Shown piece after piece: positions 1-8,576 of a stretch of DNA of 64,000 nt. The translations under genes and the position numbers were made by a program. Numbering within the stretch: position 1 is the stretch's first letter; every line of letters starts with the position of its first letter. Below the pieces are notes generated by a model. It made no database searches. It was not told the DNA's origin and worked only from the letters and a program-made list of their open reading frames with translations. This stretch comes from Microcoleus sp036705565 (GTDB taxonomy: Bacteria; Cyanobacteriota; Cyanobacteriia; Cyanobacteriales; Microcoleaceae): NCBI GenBank assembly GCA_036705565.1, contig JAUBUY010000017.1, one strand, 5' to 3'.

Positions 1-2862
1 AAAACAGATCGCATTATGATTTACAGGTTTAGTGCCGACGGCAGTGGAGAAGTTGTTGCTGAGTCACTTAATAACAACCATCTCCCTTCCTTGAAAGGAC
101 TGCACTTTCCAGCAGACGACATTCCCGCCAGCGCCAGGGAGATGTATCTCACTTTGCGCCAGCGGACAATAATAGATGTTAACTCAGGGACGATCGTCCT
201 GAGTCCCCTCGATGCAGCAGACACCGGTCAACCCTTAATAAAAGAGGAGATGCACTACCGATCGCTCGATCCTTGCCACACCGCTTACCTGATCGCAATG
301 GGAGTGCAATCATCCTTAGTCGTGCCGATAGTGCACCGCCGGATCGTCTCGGAAAACAGCAAAACAGATATCTGCCAAGCCGCGACGTGTCTGACTCGAT
401 ACGAGCCAGGAAATAATCAAAAAATTCACATCGAACTGTGGGGACTTTTAGTGTCTCACCACTGTGCGCCCCTCAATATTTCACCAGCAGATTTAGAAGT
501 AGTTCAGCTCGTATCGGATCAATTGTCTAGCGCTATCGCCCACGCCCTCCTCCTCCAGCAAACCCGCTCTCAAGCGGCCCGCGAAGCTACCGTGAGCCGC
601 ATAGCAGCCCTGTTGTACGGTCACGTCAACATTCAACTGCAACAGGGTTTAGAAGCCACCGTCACCGCTTTGGGTGGCAGCGGTGGCAGACTCTATCTCA
701 ACCAGCCGAAAATCAACGGTGAAAAATTATCCCCTCCCAAGATAGAAGGAGGATTGCCAATTGCCCCGGCCCACAGTGATGCTACCTTTGAACTGTTCAC
801 CACAGGAGAACAACCGACACTTCCCAACTGGGAAAAAGTTAAGGCGATCGAAGCTCATGCCCTCTGGCAGGAATGGCTAACCAAAGGATTCAAAAATACC
901 GAAGAATTTCCCAAATTTCCAATTTTTACTAATTCTCAATTCCCAGTTTTGATAATTACCGACTTATACAAAGAACCTCTATTTAGAGTTTTAGTTCCCG
1001 CTTTCCAATCTACTAAAATTCGGGGTTTGTTGGTAATTCCCCTCCACTACAAACAACAAGTAGTTGGCTGTTTGACCATTTTTCGCAATGCAATAGATAC
1101 CGAAAAAATGTGGGCGGGGCGCTTTGACACCAGCGCTGCACAAACCCTTCCCCGACAATCATTTGAACTTTGGCGAGAAATAAAAAAAGGTCAGTCGCCA
1201 GAGTGGAAGTACGAAGAAATTGAGCAAGCTTTAGCTATAGGCAGCCAATTTTGTTCGGCAATTGGGCAGTACGTTCTTTATAAAGAAGTGCAAACTCTGA
1301 ATGCCAACTTGGAGCGCCAAGTTCAAGAACGCACCGCCCAATTGCAAAAATCCTTGGACTTTGCCAAAGTATTGACGCGAGTTAGAGACCAGATTCGCAG
1401 CACCTTAGATTTAAAAATCATACTGCAAACTATTGTGCGAGAAGTCAGAGTTTTGTTGGATACCGATCGCACGGTAATCTACCAATTTGCGGCCGACAAA
1501 CAGGGCGAGGTAGTTGTCGAAGCTGTTTGCGGCGAGTGGCGGTCAATTTTAGGTATCACATCTCCACAAGGATGCTTTCCCGAAGGCTCAGACTGCTTTT
1601 ATCGAGCCGGACGGGTGCGAGCAATTAATGATATTTATACTGAGGATTTAACACCCTGTCACCGCGAATTTTTGGAAGAGTTGCAGGTGAGAGCAAGTTT
1701 AATTGTACCCATGATGGGCAAAGATTCCCAATTGTGGGGGTTGCTGATTGCCCATGAGTGTTCGGGGCCGAGAGTTTGGCAAACAGCAGAACAGGAATTG
1801 GTGCAACATTTAGCGGCTCAAGCTGCGATCGCCATTCACCAAGCAGAACTTTATCAAGAAAGTCTCAATGCAGCAACTGCCGATCGATTAAAAGCCGAAC
1901 AGCTAGCTAAAACCCTCACAGAATTGCACAATACCCAAGCCCAACTGATTCAAACCGAAAAAATGTCCAGTCTCGGACAACTCCTGGCCGGAGTCGCCCA
2001 CGAAATCAATAACCCCGTTAACTTTATCTACGGTAATCTGTCCCACGCCAGCGAATACACCAAAGATTTACTCTGCTTGGTGGAACTCTACCGCCAGCAC
2101 TACCCCAATCCCAACCCAGAAATTAGCGAGTGCTCCGAAGCAATAGACATCGAATTTCTTGCCGAAGATTTGCCAAAAATTTTGGGTTCCATGACAGTCG
2201 GAGTTGAGCGCATTCGCCAGTTAGTGGTATCTTTGCGTAATTTTTCCAGGATCGATCAAGCCGAGAAAAAAGCCGTTGACATTCACGAGGGCATCGACAG
2301 TACCCTGTTGATTTTGCAGCACCGGATCAAAGCCAATTCTGAGCACAACACCGTAGAAATCATTAAAGAATATGGCAAGTTGCCCTTAGTTGAATGCTAT
2401 GCCAGCTCGCTCAATCAGGTATTTATGAATCTGATCGGTAATTCCCTCGACGCCCTAGAACTGAGAAAAAAAGAGGGAGTTATGAATCTTCCCTTTAAAG
2501 CAGCAAATGCAGCCGCGACGCATTTAAGCTCCCAAATACTGCCTATCGAGTCAGGAGATATAAAGGCCACCACCGAGTGTTTGATTCCTAATTTTCCATC
2601 TCCTTGCATTCGGATTCGCACTGAATTAATCAATGAAAAAATGGTAGGAATTTGCATTGCCGACAATGGTCACGGCATCCCCAAAGAGTTAATCTCTCAC
2701 ATATTTAATCCGTTTTTTACTACTAAACCCGTAGGTCGGGGCACGGGTTTAGGACTGTCTATCAGTTACCAAATTGTAGTTGAGAAACACCAAGGTGTAC
2801 TTAAGTGTGTTTCTGTACCGGGTCATGGTACAGAGTTCTGGATCGAGATTCCCCTGAATTAG
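1..2862 (+). CDS. phytochrome-like sensor histidine kinase (5' partial)
   Basis: The reading frame is open to the window edge; five codons before the first ATG (nt 16) already match the GAF consensus (DR-x-MIYRF), so the true start lies upstream. Numbering from that ATG: a phytochrome-type GAF at about 1-180 with the DIP motif (D35-I-P) and C87-H88 in CHTAYL followed by MGV, the bilin-attachment context. A second GAF-like stretch lies at about 190-420. A cyanobacteriochrome-type GAF follows at about 455-610, with C548-H549 (TPCHREF) plus a second Cys at C520 (QGCF) where DXCF proteins carry theirs. The kinase core has H662 in GVAHEINNP, an N-box, DNGHGIP and GTGLGL. It is predicted to be a cytoplasmic light-sensing kinase that autophosphorylates on H662. 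The partner regulator is not adjacent. Bilin binding is inferred from motifs only. Confidence 0.88.
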   Translation, partial: KTDRIMIYRFSADGSGEVVAESLNNNHLPSLKGLHFPADDIPASAREMYLTLRQRTIIDVNSGTIVLSPLDAADTGQPLIKEEMHYRSLDPCHTAYLIAMGVQSSLVVPIVHRRIVSENSKTDICQAATCLTRYEPGNNQKIHIELWGLLVSHHCAPLNISPADLEVVQLVSDQLSSAIAHALLLQQTRSQAAREATVSRIAALLYGHVNIQLQQGLEATVTALGGSGGRLYLNQPKINGEKLSPPKIEGGLPIAPAHSDATFELFTTGEQPTLPNWEKVKAIEAHALWQEWLTKGFKNTEEFPKFPIFTNSQFPVLIITDLYKEPLFRVLVPAFQSTKIRGLLVIPLHYKQQVVGCLTIFRNAIDTEKMWAGRFDTSAAQTLPRQSFELWREIKKGQSPEWKYEEIEQALAIGSQFCSAIGQYVLYKEVQTLNANLERQVQERTAQLQKSLDFAKVLTRVRDQIRSTLDLKIILQTIVREVRVLLDTDRTVIYQFAADKQGEVVVEAVCGEWRSILGITSPQGCFPEGSDCFYRAGRVRAINDIYTEDLTPCHREFLEELQVRASLIVPMMGKDSQLWGLLIAHECSGPRVWQTAEQELVQHLAAQAAIAIHQAELYQESLNAATADRLKAEQLAKTLTELHNTQAQLIQTEKMSSLGQLLAGVAHEINNPVNFIYGNLSHASEYTKDLLCLVELYRQHYPNPNPEISECSEAIDIEFLAEDLPKILGSMTVGVERIRQLVVSLRNFSRIDQAEKKAVDIHEGIDSTLLILQHRIKANSEHNTVEIIKEYGKLPLVECYASSLNQVFMNLIGNSLDALELRKKEGVMNLPFKAANAAATHLSSQILPIESGDIKATTECLIPNFPSPCIRIRTELINEKMVGICIADNGHGIPKELISHIFNPFFTTKPVGRGTGLGLSISYQIVVEKHQGVLKCVSVPGHGTEFWIEIPLN

Positions 2863-2869
2863 GCAACCC

Positions 2870-3646
2870 TCAAGGCAAGATTAGCTTCACCAGCACAGAA
2901 CCGATCGACCCCAGAAGACTCATAAAGTCGCCGCGGCTGGAAGTGCGGGGTTCCGTTGGCTTTTGGCGTGCCACAATGGCTTCGCCTAACTGCTTTGACA
3001 ACTCCTCACCTTGGGGATTTCCTTGATCTGCAAAGAGTTTGTTTGCTATTGCAGCGTCTTGAGCCGCACCGGCGAACTCTCCCAAGTCAGCGCGAGACAT
3101 ACTGCGCGCAAAATAAACGGCTGCTAAATCCGATTTCAGATTCAGGGCTTGATTGTAATAATCAATGGCGTTTCTGTAGTTTCCTGCTTGAGCTTCCAGC
3201 ACTCCCAACCGATAGAAGTCTTCAGCGGTGCCGATATTGGTTGGCATTCCTCTAACTCCGAGCAGTTGCGCGTTAGTTAAATTGGCGTTGAGCAAATTGG
3301 CGTCGCTGAGATAGGCACTTCTCAAGTCAGCACCGCTGAGGTTCGCACCGCTGAGGTTTGCCCCTGTCAGGTTGACGCCAAACAGGCTAGTGCCGCTGAG
3401 GTTGGCACCGCTGAGGTCAGCCCCCGCGAGGTTGGCTCGACTGAGGTTAGCCAACCTCAAGTCAGCACCTTTGAGATTGGCTCCTGTTAAATTGGCTAAA
3501 ACCAAGCCAGCACTGCTGAGGTCGCAGTTGGGGCACTGTCGGGTGGCTAGTAATTGTTGCGTGTGTTGGATGTTCTCGGCGGGTGCAGGAGCGATCGGGG
3601 CGATCGCGCTCAGCAGCGTTGCAGCAGCGAGGATTCTGAGTTTCAT
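2870..3646 (-). CDS. secreted pentapeptide-repeat protein with C-terminal TPR
   Basis: 258 aa. An N-terminal hydrophobic signal peptide (LRILAAATLLSAIAPIAPAP) suggests export to periplasm or thylakoid lumen. A short CPNC segment follows, then about 17 A(D/N)Lxx pentapeptide repeats (about residues 43-125), which form a right-handed quadrilateral beta helix. The C-terminal third reads as one to two TPR units (LGVLEAQAGNYRNAIDYYNQAL), a protein-interaction module. It converges on the upstream kinase gene with 7 bp between stop codons. No catalytic residues are visible; a structural or scaffolding role is inferred. The family is abundant in cyanobacteria and mostly uncharacterised. Confidence 0.85.
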   Translation of the reverse strand: MKLRILAAATLLSAIAPIAPAPAENIQHTQQLLATRQCPNCDLSSAGLVLANLTGANLKGADLRLANLSRANLAGADLSGANLSGTSLFGVNLTGANLSGANLSGADLRSAYLSDANLLNANLTNAQLLGVRGMPTNIGTAEDFYRLGVLEAQAGNYRNAIDYYNQALNLKSDLAAVYFARSMSRADLGEFAGAAQDAAIANKLFADQGNPQGEELSKQLGEAIVARQKPTEPRTSSRGDFMSLLGSIGSVLVKLILP

Positions 3647-3810
3647 TTTAACCGTCCCAAATCCAAAATATTAAATCTAAAATAGCTTTTATCGAAGCAA
3701 TTGAAAATCACCATAACACAAGTTCACCCAACAAATCTTTTGACTTGCCGTATGTAGGAGTTCTGAGCGCCATCAGCAGCCTAGATTGAAGTTCTCGGCC
3801 TTACCTGAGT

Positions 3811-3970
3811 GTCAATCGATTTTAGATTTTAGATTTTAGATTTTAGATTTTAGAATTGAAGCATTGACTTGCGCGAGAGAAATACGTTCGGCAAGTTTCT
3901 CGGATACAGGTTTTTTATTTCTGGACGGATGAATCACGTGGCGGGTATCATGGATGCTTTCGGTCAAATA
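3811..3970 (+). repeat. heptanucleotide-repeat element, copy A
   Basis: Five tandem GATTTTA units (3818-3854) are preceded by GTCAATCGAT and followed by ATTGAAGCATTGAC. Further on lies a 50-nt segment (about 3900-3957: GGATACAGGTTTTTTATTTC onward) that recurs almost unchanged at about 7012-7067. The closing TTTCGGTCAA recurs at 58791-58800. The rest of the 3647-4058 spacer between the two pentapeptide genes holds no other recognisable feature. Confidence 0.85.
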
Positions 3971-4058
3971 AAGATTTCGCTGCCAATAAATTAGGGTAAT
4001 GAATTACTCATTACCCTTTAGCCGCTGTTCTCGGCAACCATAAAAATTAACCAATAAA

Positions 4059-4703
4059 TTAGTCGTGAATCGTGCCGTCGGGCATCGTTGTACCCTTAAG
4101 ATATACTCCGCTCAGGTTGACTTTTGTAAGGTTTGCTCCCAACAGGTTTGCTCCGCTTAAGTCGGACGCACTTAAAATCGCTTCAGTCAAGTCGGCCCTA
4201 ATTAGACTCGCCCCCATTAAGTCGGCTCCGCTAAGGTCTACTTTACTCAAGTTTGCGCCAATTAAATCGCATTCTGTGAGCACCGCCCTACGCAAGTTTA
4301 CTCCGTAAAAATTTACTCCGTGCAAGTCTGCACGGCTGAGTGTTGCCCGAGATATATTCGCTCCAATTAAAGTTGCTTGGATCAGAGAAGCTCCGCTCAA
4401 GTCTGCTTTACTGAGATTTGCTCCCATCAACTCAGCTCGATTCAGGTTAGCTTCAAGTAAAAGTGCTTCTGTGAGGTCTGCTCCACCTAAGTCTGCTTTG
4501 CTCAAATTAATCTTGCACAAATTGGCTTTGCCAAAGTTGACTCTGTTGAGTTTGGCTTTGCTGAGATTGGCTCCAATCAGGTCGGCTTCATACAGATTGG
4601 CTCCAATCAATTCTGCTTCGTAGAGGTAGACCTCGTGCAGGTAGACCCCACTAAAATTTCTTTCTCCTATTGCATATAGCTTGAGCAGTTCGTCAACGTT
4701 CAT
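4059..4703 (-). CDS. pentapeptide-repeat protein
   Basis: 214 aa, made almost entirely of A(D/N)LxxANL-type pentapeptides from about residue 18 to the end (about 35 repeats), which predicts one continuous beta helix. There is no signal peptide, so it is probably cytoplasmic. The short N-terminal cap MNVDELLKLYAIGERNF is the usual leader of cyanobacterial pentapeptide proteins. It has no catalytic motif. Some family members mimic DNA (MfpA/Qnr) and others act in bicarbonate or manganese homeostasis; nothing here decides between these. Confidence 0.88.
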   Translation of the reverse strand: MNVDELLKLYAIGERNFSGVYLHEVYLYEAELIGANLYEADLIGANLSKAKLNRVNFGKANLCKINLSKADLGGADLTEALLLEANLNRAELMGANLSKADLSGASLIQATLIGANISRATLSRADLHGVNFYGVNLRRAVLTECDLIGANLSKVDLSGADLMGASLIRADLTEAILSASDLSGANLLGANLTKVNLSGVYLKGTTMPDGTIHD

Positions 4704-5660
4704 TGTGGCTTCTCTACACCTTTTAAATGAAGAATACTGTCAGCAAGCTGGTTACACCGGATGTTCTGCAATTTTAGATTCTGAAATATTCACACCTAGG
4801 GTGAAACTTCCCTGAATCTATAAGGTTTTAGGTGGAAAGTCCGATCGAACTCATAACTTTTTGTGGCTAGTTGAGCTTACTGAGTGCTCGTGTGACCTAA
4901 ATCACAAAACAATGTTAGTAGTATCACATAGAGGTTCCGCTTTCGATCACAGCAGACGGGCAAAAATAGCCGATACTTATACTGTAATGCTGAGAAATTG
5001 ACAATGCCACCCTCGTCGTGTTTTACTCAATTGGCGATAAAGCCAGTAGTTTCACGGATAGTAGCCCGCTTGCTGTGAAAGTAGGTTGCAACGTCACTCG
5101 GCCCTACCCGCTCTGACCGATGAGAGTGCTGATATCTAAGGATTTTTCGCACTGCGAAAGCCAAAAATGCACTTCGGGGACGAGGGGAATGTCTGTATAA
5201 AAATGCGATCGCTGGTGTACAGACATTCGCTTGTTTGCTAGCACCTAATGACTGAAAATCGCCCATACGTTCGCAAAAAATACCAATAAATACCAGGAAA
5301 ACCATGATTGATGTTTAACAATAAAAGAATAAATGGTATTCCTTAAGAGTCACCTATTGCCGCTAATGTTACAGTCGATCGGTTAACGGCTATCAGTATT
5401 AGCAATGACGCTTGTCCATCAAATACAAAACTGACCCAGAAACAGGGTGTTTTACCAAAAAAATCGTTGCAACCTTGCTCCAGGTTAAAATAATCAGGTT
5501 TCTGAGCGTCTGAGTGCATCCAGGAAGGAAAAAGTTGAATGAGTACGATCGCTTTTGTATTGCTTCAGGGCAAACAAAAGGTCAGCATTTAGGATAGGAG
5601 CAGCTTTTGCTCCCTTGTCAAACAAAGGTATTGTAGAACGCGAATCGTGAGGTAATTGAT
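4704..5660. other. 957-bp intergenic region, no convincing gene
   Basis: This spacer separates the divergent 4059-4703 gene and the HTH gene. A minus-strand frame of 92 codons (5027-5305) has no recognisable domain and no ribosome-binding site that I can support. The region holds one GCGATCGC site (5205-5212). It may contain decayed mobile-element sequence beside the orphan transposase-type HTH gene, but I cannot align it to anything. Confidence 0.5.
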
Positions 5661-6098
5661 ATGGCTGGAGTATGTAAACTTAGCATCACAGAGACAAGTG
5701 AAGAGCTAAAAAACCTGTTAACTGAACAAAAAACAGCAAGTGGCTTTCAAAAAATTCAAGCACTTTACCTGTTCAAAATTTGTCATGTTAAGACAGTTAA
5801 AGAATTGGCAATGACGATCGGGGTAAATCGAATTACAGTGCAGCGGTGGCTGAGAAAGTACCGATCTGACGGACTCGAAGGACTCCTCGAAACAAAGCAC
5901 AGCGGTGGCCGTAAGCCGGCCATTCCACCTCTTGCCCGCGCTAGTTTGGCAATGCGCCTCAGCGACCCCCAGAAAGGCTTTAAAAGCTATGGAGAAATTC
6001 AAGAGTGGTTGCAGCAGGAATACAGCATTGAGGCTTCCTATAAAGCAGTTTATGCAACAGTCAGATATCACCTAAAAGCCAAGCTGACGAAAGTCTAG
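5661..6098 (+). CDS. orphan IS630-type helix-turn-helix protein
   Basis: 145 aa. The N-terminal half carries an HTH (VKELAMTIGVNRITVQRWLR) followed by the YRSDGLEGLL and GGRKP segments typical of the DNA-binding half of IS630/Tc1-mariner transposases, then a second winged-helix-like part (GEIQEWLQQEY, YKAVYATVRYHL). The frame ends where a DDE catalytic domain should begin, and I see no second frame encoding one in the next 300 bp. It is either the surviving ORF-A half of an insertion sequence or a domesticated DNA-binding protein. A purine-rich GTGAGG precedes the ATG. Confidence 0.75.
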   Translation: MAGVCKLSITETSEELKNLLTEQKTASGFQKIQALYLFKICHVKTVKELAMTIGVNRITVQRWLRKYRSDGLEGLLETKHSGGRKPAIPPLARASLAMRLSDPQKGFKSYGEIQEWLQQEYSIEASYKAVYATVRYHLKAKLTKV

Positions 6099-6340
6099 AC
6101 AGTTCATACCACGTCGGATTAAGCACCGATTATCTAATGGTTAACCGTCAGCTTTTGAATATCTTGAGGAGTTGCGTCATCACGACAAACCGGACTAATT
6201 CTTTTTTAACAAAACTCGCTCTCCTAAACTGCGAAGCATATAAATTATATGTTGTGGCAATGGGGGTGAAGGGGAGAAAATTTGATGCTTTTCCCGCGTT
6301 TGTGAAAGATGCTTAAAAAATTAGCCAGAAAGAATAACTT

Positions 6341-6360
6341 GCAAGTTTTGTCTAACTTGC
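6341..6360 (-). terminator. possible weak terminator of the metal-sensor gene
   Basis: A 7-bp stem (GCAAGTT / AACTTGC, loop of 6) lies 36 bp beyond the stop of the minus-strand regulator gene. It is followed on that strand by a moderately T-rich tract. Nothing else is visible in the 6099-6395 spacer. Confidence 0.3.
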
Positions 6361-6395
6361 AGGTTTTGTTATATGGATGTAAAAATTGGCAGCGG

Positions 6396-6749
6396 CTAAG
6401 GCAAAAACCGATCCAAAGCGGCTTTCAACTCTTCGATTTCCGTATCGATATTGCCTTCTTTCGCGGCTCTGGCGATGCACTCAGTTAAGTGTTCGTCAAG
6501 AATGATTCTCGCTACGCGATCGAGCGCGCCTCGCACCGCAGCAACTTGCACCAGAACTTCGGGACAGGGACGGTTTTCTTGAACCATTGTTTTAATGCCG
6601 CGGACGTGTCCCTCAATCCGAGACAAGCGATTTACCAGCCGCCGCATCGATTCTTCATCGTGATGGTGAGGGTGGGCTGATTCAGCGTCGTGATGGTGGT
6701 GGGAATTTGAGGGCAAGGATTTGTCAGTAGAAGTATCAGATAGAATCAT
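6396..6749 (-). CDS. CsoR/RcnR-family metal-sensing repressor, InrS-like
   Basis: 117 aa, all-helical CsoR/RcnR/FrmR family (RLVNRLSRIEGHVRGI, then VQENRPCPEVLVQVAAV and HLTECI). The His-rich N-terminus (H17-H20, H28-H30) is unusually long. Candidate ligands are H30, C62, H87 and C91. Their spacing (32, 25, 4) equals that of H21, C53, H78 and C82 in the nickel sensor InrS of Synechocystis, which favours Ni(II) over Cu(I), although copper CsoR proteins share the Cys-His-Cys core. It would act as a tetrameric cytoplasmic repressor released from DNA by metal. No metal exporter lies next to it, so the target is unknown. A heptamer array sits 13 bp upstream of the start codon. Confidence 0.85.
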   Translation of the reverse strand: MILSDTSTDKSLPSNSHHHHDAESAHPHHHDEESMRRLVNRLSRIEGHVRGIKTMVQENRPCPEVLVQVAAVRGALDRVARIILDEHLTECIARAAKEGNIDTEIEELKAALDRFLP

Positions 6750-6761
6750 TGGGGTTATACC

Positions 6762-6792
6762 ATTTTAGATTTTAGATTTTAGATTTTAGATT
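6762..6792 (+). repeat. heptanucleotide array (about 4 units)
   Basis: Tandem TTTTAGA/GATTTTA units lie directly upstream of the minus-strand metal-sensor gene, inside its presumed 5' leader. Confidence 0.85.
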
Positions 6793-6938
6793 GGGAATGA
6801 GTGATTTCGTAATGGTTGGGCCCACGGGCCTAGAGTTGCATTCTTTTTTTGAAACTGGTATTACTAGGGAATTTTTTAAAGTTAGAATTCAGAATAGGGT
6901 GAGTTGGTGCGGGCTCGTGACTCATGTATTGTAACTGT

Positions 6939-7077
6939 CAATCGATTGCGCGATTTTAGATTTTAGATTTTAGATTGACCCCACGGATAAGTTCGGGGGC
7001 AAGTGTCATCGGATACAGGTTTTTTATTTCTGGACGGATGAATCACGTGGCGGGTATCCTGGATGCGGGAATTGTCA
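6939..7077 (+). repeat. heptanucleotide-repeat element, copy B
   Basis: GTCAATCGAT, then about 3.5 heptamer units (6952-6975), then ATTGACCCCACGGATAAGTT with CGGGGGC, then the GGATACAGGTTTTTTATTTC module shared with copy A. The ACCCCA-GGGGGC part is shared with the copy near 58740. It occupies much of the 6750-7179 spacer; the remainder holds only a GGGCCC-rich short palindrome (6821-6833). Confidence 0.85.
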
Positions 7078-7179
7078 AAATATATTTAGGATCTTCATAG
7101 TGGCAGATTATGCAGATTATTGAGTCCGCACGATCGCACACCTTTACCAGACTAACCCAGACTAACAAAGATTGACGCT

Positions 7180-8430
7180 ATGCGACTATTTAAGTTTTTT
7201 CGCCCCGCACCTCGAACAGGTGCTCGTTGGTTCGCCCTAATTTTAGCAATGACGATCGCCCTGAGTGCTTTAACAATCAATGCTGCACCCGCCGCAGCCG
7301 CCGCCGCTGATGGCAAAAATCCGCCCAAGTTGCAGTTCCAGACTGCCCCAGCCACTGCCGCGAATCCGCAACTGTTAGCGCTGCGGAGCTCGGAACTCCC
7401 GGCGGATACCGGCAGTTTTGTAACGGCGGCAGTCGATCGAGTCGGGCCGGCAGTTGTTCGCATTGATACCGAGCGCACTGTCAGCCGCAACCTCGACCCC
7501 TTAATGGAAGACCCCTTTTTCCGCAGATTTTTGGGAGAAGATTTACGCAGCCTGACCCCCAGACAAGAACGCTTGCGCGGTCAAGGTTCGGGCTTCATCA
7601 TTGACAAAAGCGGGATTGTTTTAACCAACGCCCACGTAGTTGACAAAGCCGATCGAGTGACTGTCACCTTAAATGACGGCAGGACATTTCCAGGAGAAGT
7701 GCAAGGTACTGACGAAGTAACAGATTTGGCTGTTGTCAAAATTAATACCAAGGAAGTTAACTTGCCCGTGGCAATCCTAGGAGATTCAGACGCGGTGAAA
7801 GTGGGAGATTGGGCGATCGCCGTGGGCAACCCCCTGGGATTTGACAACACCGTCACCTTGGGCATTATCAGCACCCTCAAACGCTCCAGTGCAGCCGTCG
7901 GCATTCCCGACAAGCGCCTTGATTTTATTCAAACCGACGCCGCCATCAATCCCGGCAATTCCGGTGGCCCCCTGTTAAACAGCAGAGGAGAAGTGATTGG
8001 CATCAACACGGCGATTCGAGCCGATGCAATGGGTATTGGCTTTGCGATTCCGATCGACAAAGCCAAAGCCATCTACGCGCAGCTAGCCAACGGAGAAGAA
8101 GTCAGCCATCCGTTTTTGGGGATTCAGATGATTGCTTTGACTCCTGAAATGGCCAGAGAGAATAATTCTGACCCCAATGCTCCTTTGATTGTGCCGGAAG
8201 TTAAGGGAGTGTTAGTGATGCGAGTTGTGCCCAACACTCCTGCTGAGAAAGCAGGGATTCGCAAAGGGGATGTCATCGTTCAAATTGACGGTGAGGCAGT
8301 GACTGAAGCCGAACAGTTGCAAAGTTTGGTGGACAACAGCAAAATCGGTCAAATTCTGAAACTGAAAGTGCGGCGCGGTGCCCAGATTAAAGAAGTAGCA
8401 GTTCAAACTGCTCAAATGAGGGATTTTTAG
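7180..8430 (+). CDS. HtrA/Deg-family serine protease with PDZ domain
   Basis: 416 aa. An N-terminal membrane anchor or signal segment (FALILAMTIALSALTINAA) is followed by an Ala-rich linker, so the protein works in the periplasm or lumen. The trypsin-like domain has the full triad H152 (TNAHVVD), D182 (TDLAVVKI) and S261 (NPGNSGGPLL). One C-terminal PDZ domain (about 315-410, GVLVMRVVPNTPAEKAGIRK) presents substrates or senses misfolded proteins. Length and single PDZ match the cyanobacterial HhoA/HhoB/HtrA trio; I cannot assign which. The first ATG follows a poor Shine-Dalgarno. A second family member lies at 51962-53209. Confidence 0.93.
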   Translation: MRLFKFFRPAPRTGARWFALILAMTIALSALTINAAPAAAAAADGKNPPKLQFQTAPATAANPQLLALRSSELPADTGSFVTAAVDRVGPAVVRIDTERTVSRNLDPLMEDPFFRRFLGEDLRSLTPRQERLRGQGSGFIIDKSGIVLTNAHVVDKADRVTVTLNDGRTFPGEVQGTDEVTDLAVVKINTKEVNLPVAILGDSDAVKVGDWAIAVGNPLGFDNTVTLGIISTLKRSSAAVGIPDKRLDFIQTDAAINPGNSGGPLLNSRGEVIGINTAIRADAMGIGFAIPIDKAKAIYAQLANGEEVSHPFLGIQMIALTPEMARENNSDPNAPLIVPEVKGVLVMRVVPNTPAEKAGIRKGDVIVQIDGEAVTEAEQLQSLVDNSKIGQILKLKVRRGAQIKEVAVQTAQMRDF

Positions 8431-8437
8431 AAGTGAA

Positions 8438-8484
8438 GAGGAAGGGGGAAATCGTTAAAAAACCCTCCTCCTTGTTTCTTTTTT
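8438..8484 (+). terminator. probable rho-independent terminator of the protease gene
   Basis: GAGGA(A)GGG pairs with CCCTCCTC (one bulged A), followed by a T-rich run ending in TTTTTT, beginning 7 bp after the protease stop codon. Confidence 0.5.
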
Positions 8485-8576
8485 ATGTGAATAGATTCAG
8501 GAGTGCGATAGTTTTAATAGTTGCATTTTTTCTCTCAAAAACTGATGGTTTTTAATAAAGTATCAATATCCCAACA

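Noticed and set aside
3818..3854. Regular tandem units that might suggest a CRISPR array
   Set aside because: The 7-bp units are directly adjacent, without spacers, and occur at many unlinked sites; no cas genes are present.
5027..5305. 92-codon minus-strand frame
   Set aside because: No domain, no ribosome-binding site and no homology that I recognise; it may be decayed sequence.
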